A DNA stretch of 39,561 bases, taken from NCBI GenBank assembly GCA_003427395.1, contig BFEA01000050.1:218204-257764 (forward strand), written 5' to 3'. This DNA comes from Chara braunii. Lineage: Eukaryota; Streptophyta; Charophyceae; Charales; Characeae. Positions 21,434 through 30,527 of the stretch are shown piece by piece (position 1 is the first letter of the stretch; each line of letters opens with the position of its first letter). The notes below the pieces were generated by a model, which saw nothing but the letters and a program-made list of their open reading frames with translations, searched no databases and was not told the DNA's origin. The position numbers and the translations under genes are program-made.

Positions 21434-22063
21434 TTAGCTTCCGCCCATTGCGGTGGAGGAGGGTATGGGGGAGTCGAAGGTTCTACATCTTAGACCTGGT
21501 TGCTCATTTACGTCATAGCTCTGCCTCTTTATCTTTCCCTCAATCGAGATGCGAACTTCCTCTTCAGTCAACTCTGTACACCCATCGGGGCAGCCCATAA
21601 TTCTTTCGCCTTCAGTAACATGAAGCAGACGAGACTCTCCTCGCTCCATGCACTTGACTACTGGTATGCTGGCTTTATTCCCCGGATGACATATTGTTGT
21701 CATAACACAAATGGTTTCCTCACTTTATGCCTTGGCATTGTCGATAACAAATTGTAGGCAAGTTTTCGGATGTGACTCAATGTCAGGCATTTGCTCCGGA
21801 AGGGGGGTGTTTGTCCAGTACAACCGTCGCCTTTGCTGTGGTGATACCCACTTCGAATCAGTGAACCCAGGCACAACTCCCCTTAAGTGCTTCGTAATCT
21901 CTAATCTATCTTTCCATTTCATTGAGAAAACATTCTCGGGCAGAATCCATTTTGGTTTCGCCTCGTTCATTACTCTTAGAGTCATAAAAAGTAATTTACT
22001 TCTCGGTCCGTACAATCCATGTTCTCCCGTCATTCTTTCCTCAGTCTCATGCTTAGCCAGTTC
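21434..22063 (-). pseudogene. DNMT3-like cytosine-5 DNA methyltransferase, C-terminal remnant
   Basis: One minus-strand frame runs from about 22063 to the stop at 21434, interrupted by one TAA at 21725-21727 (a Leu codon in context). It reads GLYGPRSKLLF, then WILPENVFSMKWKDRLEI (ENV motif VI with the catalytic-site Glu), then DSKWVSPQQRRRLYWTN (motif VIII arginine cluster), then SRLLHVTEGERIMGCPDG (motif IX). Order and spacing fit the second half of a C5 methyltransferase of the DNMT3 type, which transfers methyl groups from AdoMet to cytosine. Motif I is not found. Where the Pro-Cys motif IV should be (about 22049-22054) the frame reads Lys-His next to an apparent frameshift, so the catalytic Cys is not visible. 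Motif X is not evident. Short open stretches continue upstream to about 22270 in shifting frames. It lies downstream of pol and the acidic ORF on the same strand, as expected for a retrotransposon-borne methyltransferase, but could also be a separate captured fragment. Confidence 0.8.
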
Positions 22064-23102
22064 CTATGTATTTTTCCCATGTCATTTTGCCCAGCTTATG
22101 TGTGGCATCCTCATTCGTCATTTCTCGTATCCAAGCTTTAAAGTGCGCATTACTCAGTCCATCTTATTCACATCTTTCTTCTGGCCAGTTGCCAGACCTT
22201 TCTCATACTCATGCAAAAGTCCATTATACCTGTATCTTTTTTTTGGGCGTCTTGTCATACTTTTCCTTAGGTCTACGCAAAGCCAATTTCACATATGTTT
22301 CTTTTCTGAATATCCTTTCACCCGGTATCACACCCGATTCCTCCCTCTAGACAGTGCTGCTCAACTTAACGCGAGCAGCCATGGTCCATTCCAAACGGCC
22401 AAGCCGCCCCTCTACGGCATAGCGTGTGGTTGGGGGGGAAAAATAAGACTTAGGAAAAAGAATGGCTCTATCGCCCGTTTGGCACCACGCCCTTAACGTT
22501 TTGAATTTCAACATGAGGCGCAGTTTGAACTCCTTGACTAAAGCTCGTTGTCGGGGTTAGTTCCGGACGACCAACATCAATCAAAGAGAGAGGTGCTTTG
22601 GTTCTTCAACCCTTATTCCTTCTTATGAGGAGCAGGTCGCGCTGAGACTTTTCCCTTAACGGGTAGAGGTCTTGGGGTCGCGATGTAGGCATTGCTATCC
22701 CCCTTATGTTGAGACATGGAACTAGGAAAAAAAGGAAAGCTCAATCTCTTGCTATTTCCATGGTCAGTCCGACGACCTTTCATCAAGTTCAAGTTGCCTA
22801 GGGTCCCCTGACTATGCAATGCAATATCCAATTCTCGGTCATTTAATCCGATGCTATTTCCAAGGCTGATTCTCATGGCTGGTCCGGCAGCCTCTCATCA
22901 ACAAGGACACCCATATGACTGATCTGGTTGTCATTCTCTCAATAGTCATTTCTCAAGACCGACTCTTATGCTCATTCAATCATCAATTCTCTCATTCCTC
23001 GACACCCAATTTTTGTGATCGTCCCAACGGTCCCTGCCCTTCTTGGCTTTAAGGCTCGGCCTTCTTTATCTTACCCTTCTCATTCACATCTTTCTTCCGC
23101 CC

Positions 23103-23262
23103 CCTTGGCTATTTCAGCGGCCGACTCACCGGCCTTTTCATCTCTCTCATCCATCCATTGACTATTTCAATGACCGACCCACCGTCCTTTTCCATCTCTT
23201 TCATCCATCCATTGGCTATTTCAATTACCGACCCACCGGCCTTTTCCATCTCTTTCGCTCAT
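23103..23262. repeat. Three copies of a ~54 bp unit
   Basis: The unit is ctatttca..gaccgacccaccg.ccttttccatctctttcatccatccattg. ctatttca occurs near 23109, 23162 and 23216. The copies differ by a few substitutions. Confidence 0.85.
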
Positions 23263-23353
23263 TCCAGCACATTCTTAATCAACCTTTCTCAATCAAATAT
23301 GCAGGGGACCCCAGTGCCTATTTCAAAAGGAATGACCCTTGTCAGAGACCGTT

Positions 23354-23560
23354 CCCGAACAACCTAGTTGGGGTCGTTCTTTTCCATTCTCAAGTCGAAC
23401 AGCCTGATTAGGGTCATTCCTTTCCATTCTTAAGTTGAACAGCCTGGTTAGGGTCATTCGTTTTCATTCTCCTGTCGAACAGCCTGGTTAGGGTCATTCC
23501 TTTCCATTCTCAAGTCGAACAGCCTGGTTAGGGTCATTCCCTTCCATTCTCAATGTTAGT
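23354..23560. repeat. Five copies of a 40 bp unit
   Basis: The unit is agcctggttagggtcattcc followed by tttccattctcaagtcgaac. Starts lie at 23361, 23401, 23441, 23481 and 23521, an exact 40-base period. The first copy is the most diverged. Confidence 0.95.
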
Positions 23561-24276
23561 GCCCGAGGGGGTGGACCTCGAGGTTACGGATCCTAGTTCT
23601 GTCTTGGAGGTTAGAAGGTGGTCATCTGATCTCAACTTTTAGCGTGTTGTTCTCTTTCTTTCATTTCCCACAGTGATGTACTATCCATGCATACATCCGA
23701 CTTAGCGTCTAGTACTTGAGTTGGAGCTCGCGGCCCCAAGCAGCACTAGCCCACCCGACCGTTCAGCCATAGCGAAAGACGGGGGCGCCCCTTCCATTTT
23801 CACTCTTTCAGATCACTCAGATTTCGGCTATTCTCAGACTCATTCATGACTCAGTTAGATTAGGCTCCTAGGGAAGGAGTGTTCTTCACGCCCCTTAACC
23901 CATAGGTTATCTAACCTCTCTTGTACTCGACATTCAATGCCTTGCTTTGCTCGTCAATCTGCGCTCAAAATTTTTTTCCTCAAAAGGCACAATCCTCATT
24001 CCATCCAAATTTCACAATACACCCTTCCCAACTGGTCTCATCCCAAATCTCATGTCTTTGTCTTATGTACCCATCTTAGAAGGTGGCTCATCCAAAAAGT
24101 AGCCTCAAAAACTATCTTCTATCTTATCGTGACACAGCCTTAGTTTACCCTCTTTTCACTTCGTCCTTAGCAAGTTTGCCCATACTGTACACGTTCTCGT
24201 AATTTTCATGTCTCTTGCAAACGAAAAAAAAGAAAAAAAGAAAAAACAGCGACTCTTTTCAATACTAAATCAACAT

Positions 24277-25476
24277 CTAGTTCTTATTGCTGCCTTGCGC
24301 CTCGTCTTGCCCAGTTCCTTGTCCTCCCTGTTGCTCGGCAGGCTTCCTAACCCCCAGGCCGTAGGTCTCGATTTCTCTCTTCTTTCTTGCAATTTCCTGT
24401 AATTCAGTTTCATTGAAGAAGTCCAATGGTGTAGCTTCCACCCCCGCCTTTGCGAGTTCCCGGGTCTTGATAATCCATTCGTGTCTGATCGCATTGGTCT
24501 ATTGCTGAAACCAATGACCGGGTGTTGGCCGAAACTCGTTCTCCCATCCGAAAGCCCCATCGCTCAGCTGGTGCATCGGAGACCGCCCTTCTTCCCTAGG
24601 CCTCGAGATCTCATCCCTCTCATCCCCGCTGCTGATTTCTATGACTTCTCGTACATCCTCCTCCTCGTCCTCCTCGTCTTCTGTCTGTATGGGGCTATAC
24701 CCACCTGCAAGGTTCTTCGGATCGTAGGTAAAATGAATCTCTGTCCCCGTCCCATACCCTTCACAACTGTCGTGACCGCTTCGTCCTTCAAGCGGGTTTT
24801 CCCTTCTCTCCTCACCCTCCTCATGTTCGTCGCGCATGTCTTGTCCCCCCTCGCTTTCCCCATGCCAAGTCTCACGTCGTTTGCCCCTGTTGGCTCCTTC
24901 CTCGTTAGAGACCTGAACCTTATCTCCCATATCTGCATTGCCTCCTTCTTCCACTTCTGCCTTTTCCTTCCCTCCCTCACTGTCAGACGAGATTTCTATA
25001 CCTTCTCCCTTGCGGAGGGGTGAGGGTTTCCTACACAAGCATTTCCTTCCACCCCTGCCTACCACTGGCTCACCCATGAGTCCTATGTACAACTTTCTCT
25101 TCGCCGCCCTCCTCCCTTGGCTTGGTCCTGCTTCCTCCCCTCCGGTAGGCCTGTTGATCGCCCCGCTGNCGTTCTCGTTGCCGAATTTCATTTTTTTGTC
25201 TTTTCTCGTTTTTCTCCTAGGTCCTCTATAACAAAACAACACCCGCAATGCCCAGCATACACACATTCCCCCCAGTCTGGTAGACAACTCCCTTTTTCCA
25301 AAAATGCTCCCAGTATCCTTCGCATCTTTTATACATTTCCCTCCCTTATGCAAAAGCGTCGTTTGTGAAGATCCTATTTTTTCCCCGTCAAAATATATGG
25401 TACAATGCCCCAAACATCCCTTCCCGTCGTCGCACAAGCCTGATATTGCAACCCCCCAAGTCATGCTGCCTTTCAA
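24277..25476 (-). pseudogene. Acidic ORF after integrase with SUMO-interaction-like motifs
   Basis: A 325-codon minus-strand frame (25476 to TAG 24499-24501) continues in frame after that stop for about 70 residues to TAG 24277-24279, including IIKTRELAKAGVEATPLDFF. The end is therefore probably premature and the natural protein ~400 residues. It begins 94 bases after the pol frame ends. A basic cluster PRRKTRKDKKMK near residue 86 could be a nuclear localisation signal. Two segments, GIEISSDSEGG (near residue 160) and EVIEISSGDERDE (near residue 280), have the hydrophobic core plus Ser/acidic pattern of SUMO-interacting motifs. The middle is Glu/Gly-rich and probably disordered. I recognise no enzymatic domain. 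One ambiguous base lies at 25169. The start codon is uncertain. A role in targeting or host interaction is inference. Confidence 0.6.
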
Positions 25477-25569
25477 CCTCAGTCAGTCCAAGCCATTGCC
25501 CCAGTCCCCCAAAAATGACAGTCTCATAGACATGGTCAGAGACAAACCATAATGTGGGCAACGTTGTGG

Positions 25570-26146
25570 TCAGTCTTTAGCTTGTGGCTCCTCAGTTTCC
25601 TTATCTTCGGCCTCCTGAAGCCATTGTTCCACTGGGTCCCGGCTTAGAAACCTGACCAATCGTTGCCCTGGGAAGGGCCCTTTCAATCCAGTTCTATCCA
25701 AATCTTCCAGTTCGAAGGTGTTCAGTCTCACCCGCTTGGGGACCCGGTAGGGGCCTTTGAACCGTCTTCCCAGTTGTCCCGACCAAGTACTTTCTAGGGC
25801 CGAGTTCCTTAGCAATACCATCTCCCACTTGAAGTGGCTCCTTTCTGACATTCTTAACCTGGTCCCACCTTGCTTTGTCCCTCATTCTGCTGTCTAGTAC
25901 GCGGTTGGCGATGTCTTCCATGACCTCCTCGTTCTTAAGGATCTGTTGACATCTTTCCTCGATTAACTCCTCAGTAGTCATTTGTGGATCATCATCTAAC
26001 CTATTCCAGGTAGGTACCAAGGCTTCCACAGGAAAGTCGATCTCTCTTTCGTCCCAAAGTTTCGCCGGGATACATCTCGTTGTCCTTTTAGGGATCATAT
26101 TCTCCGCAAAGACAGCCAGCTTAAGATACCGCTGCGAGCTTCGCAA
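25570..26146 (-). pseudogene. pol: Integrase C-terminal part of Ty3/gypsy pol
   Basis: Two overlapping minus-strand frames (25694-26146 and 25570-25851), related by a frameshift near 25800, together give the region after the integrase catalytic core. RYLKLAVFAENMIPKRTTR and a helical region lead to VLLRNSALESTWSGQLGRR and FKGPYRV, the GPY/F module typical of many Ty3/gypsy integrases, then VRFLSRDPVEQW. No chromodomain is recognised after it; the end is Glu/Lys-rich. A further frameshift and stop separate it from the catalytic core at 26163. Confidence 0.85.
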
Positions 26147-26162
26147 TCGTGTTCTTCAAGGT

Positions 26163-27374
26163 TCAGTGCCCCCTTTCCACAGGTGCATTGGCCTCAGGGT
26201 GATACGGCTCGATGAGTTTGATCGGTACGCAGAGTCTCTTAAGCATCCCCAATACTTCTTGGTTCACAAACTCCGTAGCATTGTCTGCTATAAACCTCCT
26301 GACGAAAGGATGGCTCAAGTAGAAGTCTTCTATCCAGTCCGCCACACTCCTCCCTGTCTTTTTCTTGAGGGCGACCGCCTCCACGAACCCACTCAAGTTG
26401 TCTCGCGCATCCAGGATATACCTGTACCCATCCGTTGATAGAGGCATGACCGCAAGGTCGAGGTGGACCAGATGTCCCGACCCTAGCACCCGTGTTGGTC
26501 TAAGCGGCTCGAAGACCCGCACCGAGCTTCGTTCTTGGCAAATAAGGCAAGTCTGGCAGTATATGGCGACCATGCCTGTCATGCCTGGCCAATAATAGAG
26601 TGGCGTTATCTTTGCAAGCGTTCCTTTGGACGACCGATGACCTCCAGCTAACCGGTCGTGCATTGCCTGGATAACGTCTACTTGCCTAGATCTTCCGCAC
26701 ACAATCCTTCTGGGCATAGCACCTTCCTCCCTTCGGAACAAATGCCCGCCCTTTAGGACGTACCTTTCGGCTTCTTCTCTCGCTTTAATACTGACTTCCG
26801 TAGGTTGTTTGCTGCCTACCAGCAACAACCCGATCTCCCGAAAGAGCCCTTCGTATGATTGGACATAGAAAAACTCCTCCCCTTCCTGACCCCCATCCTT
26901 TCCCAAGATTCCATTAAGCTCATCACTGCTTTCCGGCCTCCCTCGACCGCCATTGCTATTAGTTCCTCTTTCGGTCCCACTATCGCTCCCCATGAGTTCT
27001 TTTCTTCTCTGCATCCTCGAGTGGTGAGTGGTCTTTCTGTAAGTTCTGCTAATACGGCAGGTGTCCCCTTCTCCAAAGTCTGGATCAATAGTTCTCCGTT
27101 CCTCGCTCATCATTTCGTTATCCACCACGAGAGTCCCTCCTTCGTATTCGAGGAATGCGTCTATGGGCTCCGCACCCTCCACACCTTCGGGAGTGATACA
27201 GACCCGGCTCAGCTCATCGGCCTTGTTCCTAATTCCCGCAATTCGTTCGATTTTGTAATCGAACTGCCAGATAAATCGTACCCATCTCCCCACCGTCGGA
27301 TCTATAGGCCTGTAATTCTTTAGGGCCCCTGCAACATTCGTTGGATCGATCCTAAGGATGAACCGCCTCCCAAA
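26163..27374 (-). pseudogene. pol: Ty3/gypsy pol: RNase H tail and integrase core
   Basis: The minus-strand frame opens after TAG 27378-27380 with the end of RNase H (GRWVRFIWQFDYKIERI, IRNKADELSRV). Then comes a spacer, then an integrase zinc-binding domain: MHDRLAGGH (two His), YYWPGM, and YCQTCLIC (two Cys), an HHCC finger. The catalytic core has all three acidic residues: HLDLAVMP, ADNATEF and HPEANAPVERGH, with 35 residues between the second Asp and the Glu, as in the D,D-35-E family. DNATEF replaces the usual DNGTEF. The frame ends at TGA 26163 inside VERGH-TLKNTIAKLA, a nonsense mutation. The enzyme would insert element cDNA into host DNA. It is in the same frame as the RNase H segment upstream. 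Confidence 0.92.
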
Positions 27375-27377
27375 TAG

Positions 27378-27636
27378 CTAGGCCTGAAAGGTCTTAAGGC
27401 AGTGCAAGATGGCTAGGACCTCCTTCTTGAACTGCGAGTACCGCCACTCTGCGGAGTTCAGGGTTCTACTTTCGAACCTAATTGGCCTTTCTTTCCCTCC
27501 CTCATCCCTTTGAATCAACACGCCCCCTACGGCTAAAGGTCCTCCATCCGTCTCTAAGATGAAGGGTCGTCCTACTTCGTCATTAAAACAAGGTGCGGAC
27601 AGGGCGACTGTCTCAGATGTCAATATGTCCTTAAGC
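27378..27636 (-). pseudogene. pol: Ty3/gypsy pol: RNase H domain
   Basis: Minus-strand frame with LKDILTSETVALSAP, FILETDGGPLAVGGVLIQ (the first catalytic Asp region, usually TDAS; here TDGG), RFESRTLNSAEWRYS, and KKEVLAILHCLKTFQA. It ends in TAG 27378-27380, beyond which LFGRRF continues in the same frame. The upstream end is cut by the adapter at 27637-27674. RNase H removes the RNA template during reverse transcription. The Met that appears to start this frame is encoded by the adapter (MCIRDR), not by the element. Confidence 0.9.
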
Positions 27637-27674
27637 CTGTCTCTTATACACATCTAGATGTGTATAAGAGACAG
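27637..27674. other. Nextera mate-pair junction adapter (sequencing artefact)
   Basis: ctgtctcttatacacatct (27637-27655) followed by its exact reverse complement agatgtgtataagagacag (27656-27674) is the Tn5/Nextera mosaic end joined head to head, as in Illumina mate-pair libraries. The 45 bp on each side (27592-27636 and 27675-27719) are near-identical, differing at a few bases, so two reads or two repeat copies were joined through the adapter. The 83 bp from one duplicate to the other puts pol out of frame by two; subtracting it restores the RT to RNase H frame. Confidence 0.98.
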
Positions 27675-27826
27675 GGTGCGGACAGGGCGACTGCCTTAGA
27701 CGTCAATATGTCCTTAAGCTTCTGGACTGGTCCTTCTCGCTCCTCCATCCAATCCATTGTTCCTTCTTCCCTGATCATAGCCCGGATAGGCTCCGCAATC
27801 TTGGCAAAATTCTTAATGAAGATCCT

Positions 27827-28900
27827 TTAGAAACCGACCGCGCCTAGGAATGCTCTCACCTCCGTTATAGTGCGCAGGGGAGTTGGCCACTGCGATATCT
27901 TGTCCGTTTTCGTCGGATCTGGCTTCCTACTATAAGCACCGCAACGAAATCCTGGTATGGTTACGTCTGGTACTGCTAGAATACTCTTTGGTTCACTAGC
28001 CGTGATGTTGTATATTAGAAACCGGCGGAGCAAGTCCTTGATGTCTTGTAGATGGTCCCATACAAACTTTCGGATTCCTGGTTGGACTTCTGTTGCGTCC
28101 TTCTCCTGCGCACCTTTGATCGGATTGTCGTCGATATAGGGGTCACACTTTTCTGGGAACATGTCCCCGGCCACGGCGAGCATTCTGCGTTGCGCTTCGG
28201 CCACTGCGTTTGTGAATCCCATAGGGGTCACTTGCATCTGTAGCTGGCCTACGGGGGTGTGCATAGTGGTGTACGGCCTGTCCCGAACATCCAACGAAAG
28301 CTGGTCGTAACCTGAGTACAGATCTATCAGGGAGTAAATGCTCCGACCGGCATGCGATTCTGCTAATAAGTCAGCCTGAGGTAGCGAGCCAGCATCCCGG
28401 ATGGTTACCGCATTCAACTTTTGCAGATCCTGAATCCACCTTAGTGTCTTGTTAGGCTTTCGAAAGACGAACCACCGGTTTGCGTATCGCGACGCCATAG
28501 GCTCCGCAGTGAAGGAGTCCATTTTTGCTCGGAGGAGGTCTGTCACTTCCCCTGCTATCCCAAATTCATAGGACGACCCCTTGTCATTCCAGCACTCATG
28601 TTCTACCGTGTGGATTCTGAGCGGAGGGATCAGCTTCGCATCCAGTCGTCCCTTCTGGTGATCACTAAAGGCAAACGCCAGGTGAAACTCCTTGCAAGTC
28701 CTTTTGATCAGGCGGGTTTCCTCTTCCGTTAAGAACCCGTCTATCCCTATCTTCATTGTGTCAGCTACCTCATCTGGTATCCGATGTCCCTCCGTCGCCC
28801 TTCTTTCTCGGATTACTCGAAGGACCTCTTCATCCTTCTCCATAGCCTCTTCCTTTGATGTCTCTAGTAGGATCGAGACCGGTTTTGCTTTCTTCCCTAC
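27827..28900 (-). pseudogene. pol: Ty3/gypsy pol: reverse transcriptase
   Basis: Minus-strand frame of about 338 codons with the RT order: SRYANRWFVFRKPNKTLRW, QDLQKLNAVTIRDAG, SIYSLIDLYSGYDQLSLD (first catalytic Asp), TPVGQLQMQVTPMGFTNA, CDPYIDDNPIKG (YIDD, the YxDD box), and PGFRCGAYSRKP. It ends at TAA 27827-27829 in AVGF-RIFIKNFAKIAEPI. The next codons continue RT in the same frame to the adapter, so the stop is a nonsense mutation of a Tyr-like codon. The frame upstream of 28843 reads on to about 28900, where a frameshift separates it from the protease linker. Catalytic residues are intact but the ORF is dead. Confidence 0.95.
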
Positions 28901-29679
28901 CGGCTTGTACTTTCAAACACTTCCTTCCGGGATCTTTCTACTAAAAAATGAACAATCGGAATCGCCCTCGTTGCCTCTACGACTCGTGGTTGAATACTAA
29001 CTAGTTTCCTATTCAGGCAATATCCCTTTTGCACCTCTCCTTCGAACTTGGCCAAGGCTGCTGAGTCCACTTCTACCTTGTGGTATCTGAGAGCCTTGAT
29101 AAGTTTTAACAGATCGGGGATCTCGAGTGCGACTTCTGACACGTCTATGCGTACTTCTTTCCGTTTGGGCAGGCTAGCGCCAAGTTCGACCTCTGACTCC
29201 TTTTCTGTTACCATAACACCTAGGACTTCGTCCTCCTGCCTCCTCTTCTTCTGGGGCAGACCCATCTTGATTAACTCCTTCTTGTTGAATGCTTCCTCAA
29301 TCATGATTTCTACCCTTTCTCTCATACCCTCCATCCGTGTGAAAGTCTCTTTTCGCGTGCTATCCTCGAACGACGGCGACCATGTTGCCAATTTCCCCTT
29401 CGGGGGTTCTCCTCCCATTCCAAGGAGTCGGAGGAGCTCTTCCCGGCCGGTCACTGGGTCCTCTATGTCTACCATGTATGAGCCATCGTGCAAGTGCATG
29501 CCTATCGTCTCCCGAGGATTATGTCGTGGTCCATTTCGTCCATTACGGTCATCCGCTAAAATAACCAGATCGACTCCCTGATTCCTGCCTTTACAGCACA
29601 CTTCGTGACGTATCCAGCGAACGGGATTTCCCCGCCAGCTCCCCGGATGCTCCCTGTTACTTCCTTGTTTACCGTACAT
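28897..29679 (-). pseudogene. pol: Pol linker between protease and RT
   Basis: A 260-codon minus-strand frame following the protease with a frameshift in the overlap (29556-29679). It includes DLVILADDRNGRNGPRHNP, METIGMHLH-like and DGSYMVDIEDPVTGREELL text, which can extend the protease fold, then a charged helical linker (KKRRQEDEVLGV, EIPDLLKLIKALRYHKVEVD) and ends VHFLVERSRKEVFES before a frameshift into RT. I recognise no separate enzyme in it. Confidence 0.75.
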
Positions 29680-30116
29680 CCCGTGATCATTACGAAATCT
29701 CTTCTTATGAGAGTGATTTCTGCTCCCCCGTCTACTAACGCGTCGGTATGATGAGGTCCGATCTGGATTTTCAGCTTCCCTACGGGCAGTGCATGAAAGC
29801 TAAGCTTTGTCCCGGGTGGTGACCTCATGACCTCGCTGCCCTCTCGGTCGGGCAAGCTCAAACGAATGTCTGCAAAAACTTTCTCGAGATCCTCCAAGTC
29901 CTCGTGACTCCTCTGAAGGTTAGCCACTTCTTGCGGAGCTTCCTCCTCCCTCTCCCTTTCTGGTAATTCGGGGTTGTCGCCTATTTCTACTCGCCGTCGA
30001 GTCAACAGTTGTCCAAGACCTTTGGGCAACCTAGGGCTAGCCTGCAGCATGGTCTGAAAAGACACCGACACCATGGTTCCTAGTAACTTGCTAATGGTGT
30101 CGTCGATCTCAGGCAA
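29556..30116 (-). pseudogene. pol: Retropepsin-type aspartic protease
   Basis: Minus-strand frame with an acidic and helical N-terminal part (LPEREREEEAPQEVANL) and then KLKIQIGPHHTDALVDGGAEITLI, a retroviral-type protease active-site segment, followed by GAGGEIPFAGYVTKCAVKAGI. The catalytic triplet reads Asp-Gly-Gly where Asp-Ser/Thr-Gly is usual. This is either decay or a family trait. The enzyme would cleave Gag-Pol. The frame ends by frameshift near 29580. Confidence 0.85.
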
Positions 30117-30233
30117 GGTTACGATCGGGATTTGATACCGAAACTTCTTCTTAGCGGCGATAACCTTGTCCGCAGGCTCCTCTTCCCTAGGCTTCCCTTA
30201 GACTTTCTCTGGTTCCTCGGCCTCAGGCTCTGC

Positions 30234-30527
30234 CTACGGTTCGGAGCTTTCGGCGACCTCCTCCATAACGGTGTCACGGTTAATCCTTCTCCCAGCCGTT
30301 CCTAGTCGAGTGGTTGCGTTCACCCTATCACGTCCGTCGTTTTCCAAAATAAAGTTGACCTGCGGCCCGCGGCCCCGCAGTTGGTCCAAAATGATATCAA
30401 CCACCAGCTCAGCTTCCACGGCCGCTATCTCTAACCCATTGAGCATGATAACATCTCGTCGCATTTCACCTTGTGAGTTCCAATTCACCCGCTCTCCCTG
30501 TGGCCCGAATATAATGACCTGGTGCAT
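30234..30527 (-). pseudogene. Gag-to-protease linker
   Basis: A 97-codon minus-strand frame directly following the zinc knuckle after a frameshift: MHQVIIFGPQGERVNWNSQ and MLNGLEIAAVEAELVVD. It leads through a Glu/Pro-rich stretch with a stop into the protease frame. No enzymatic motif is seen. The position between nucleocapsid and protease explains it as part of the Gag-Pol polyprotein. Confidence 0.65.

Larger units (their letters stand above)
22270..24276. other. Gene-free spacer with short tandem repeats
   Basis: No motif-bearing frame is visible on either strand. The region contains the 54 bp and 40 bp tandem repeats listed separately and a short A-rich tract at 24220-24245. On the minus strand it separates the acidic ORF from the methyltransferase, so it may be decayed coding sequence or an inserted spacer. 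Confidence 0.4.

Noticed and set aside
29048-29581. 177-codon plus-strand ORF
   Set aside because: Antisense shadow of the pol linker on the minus strand.
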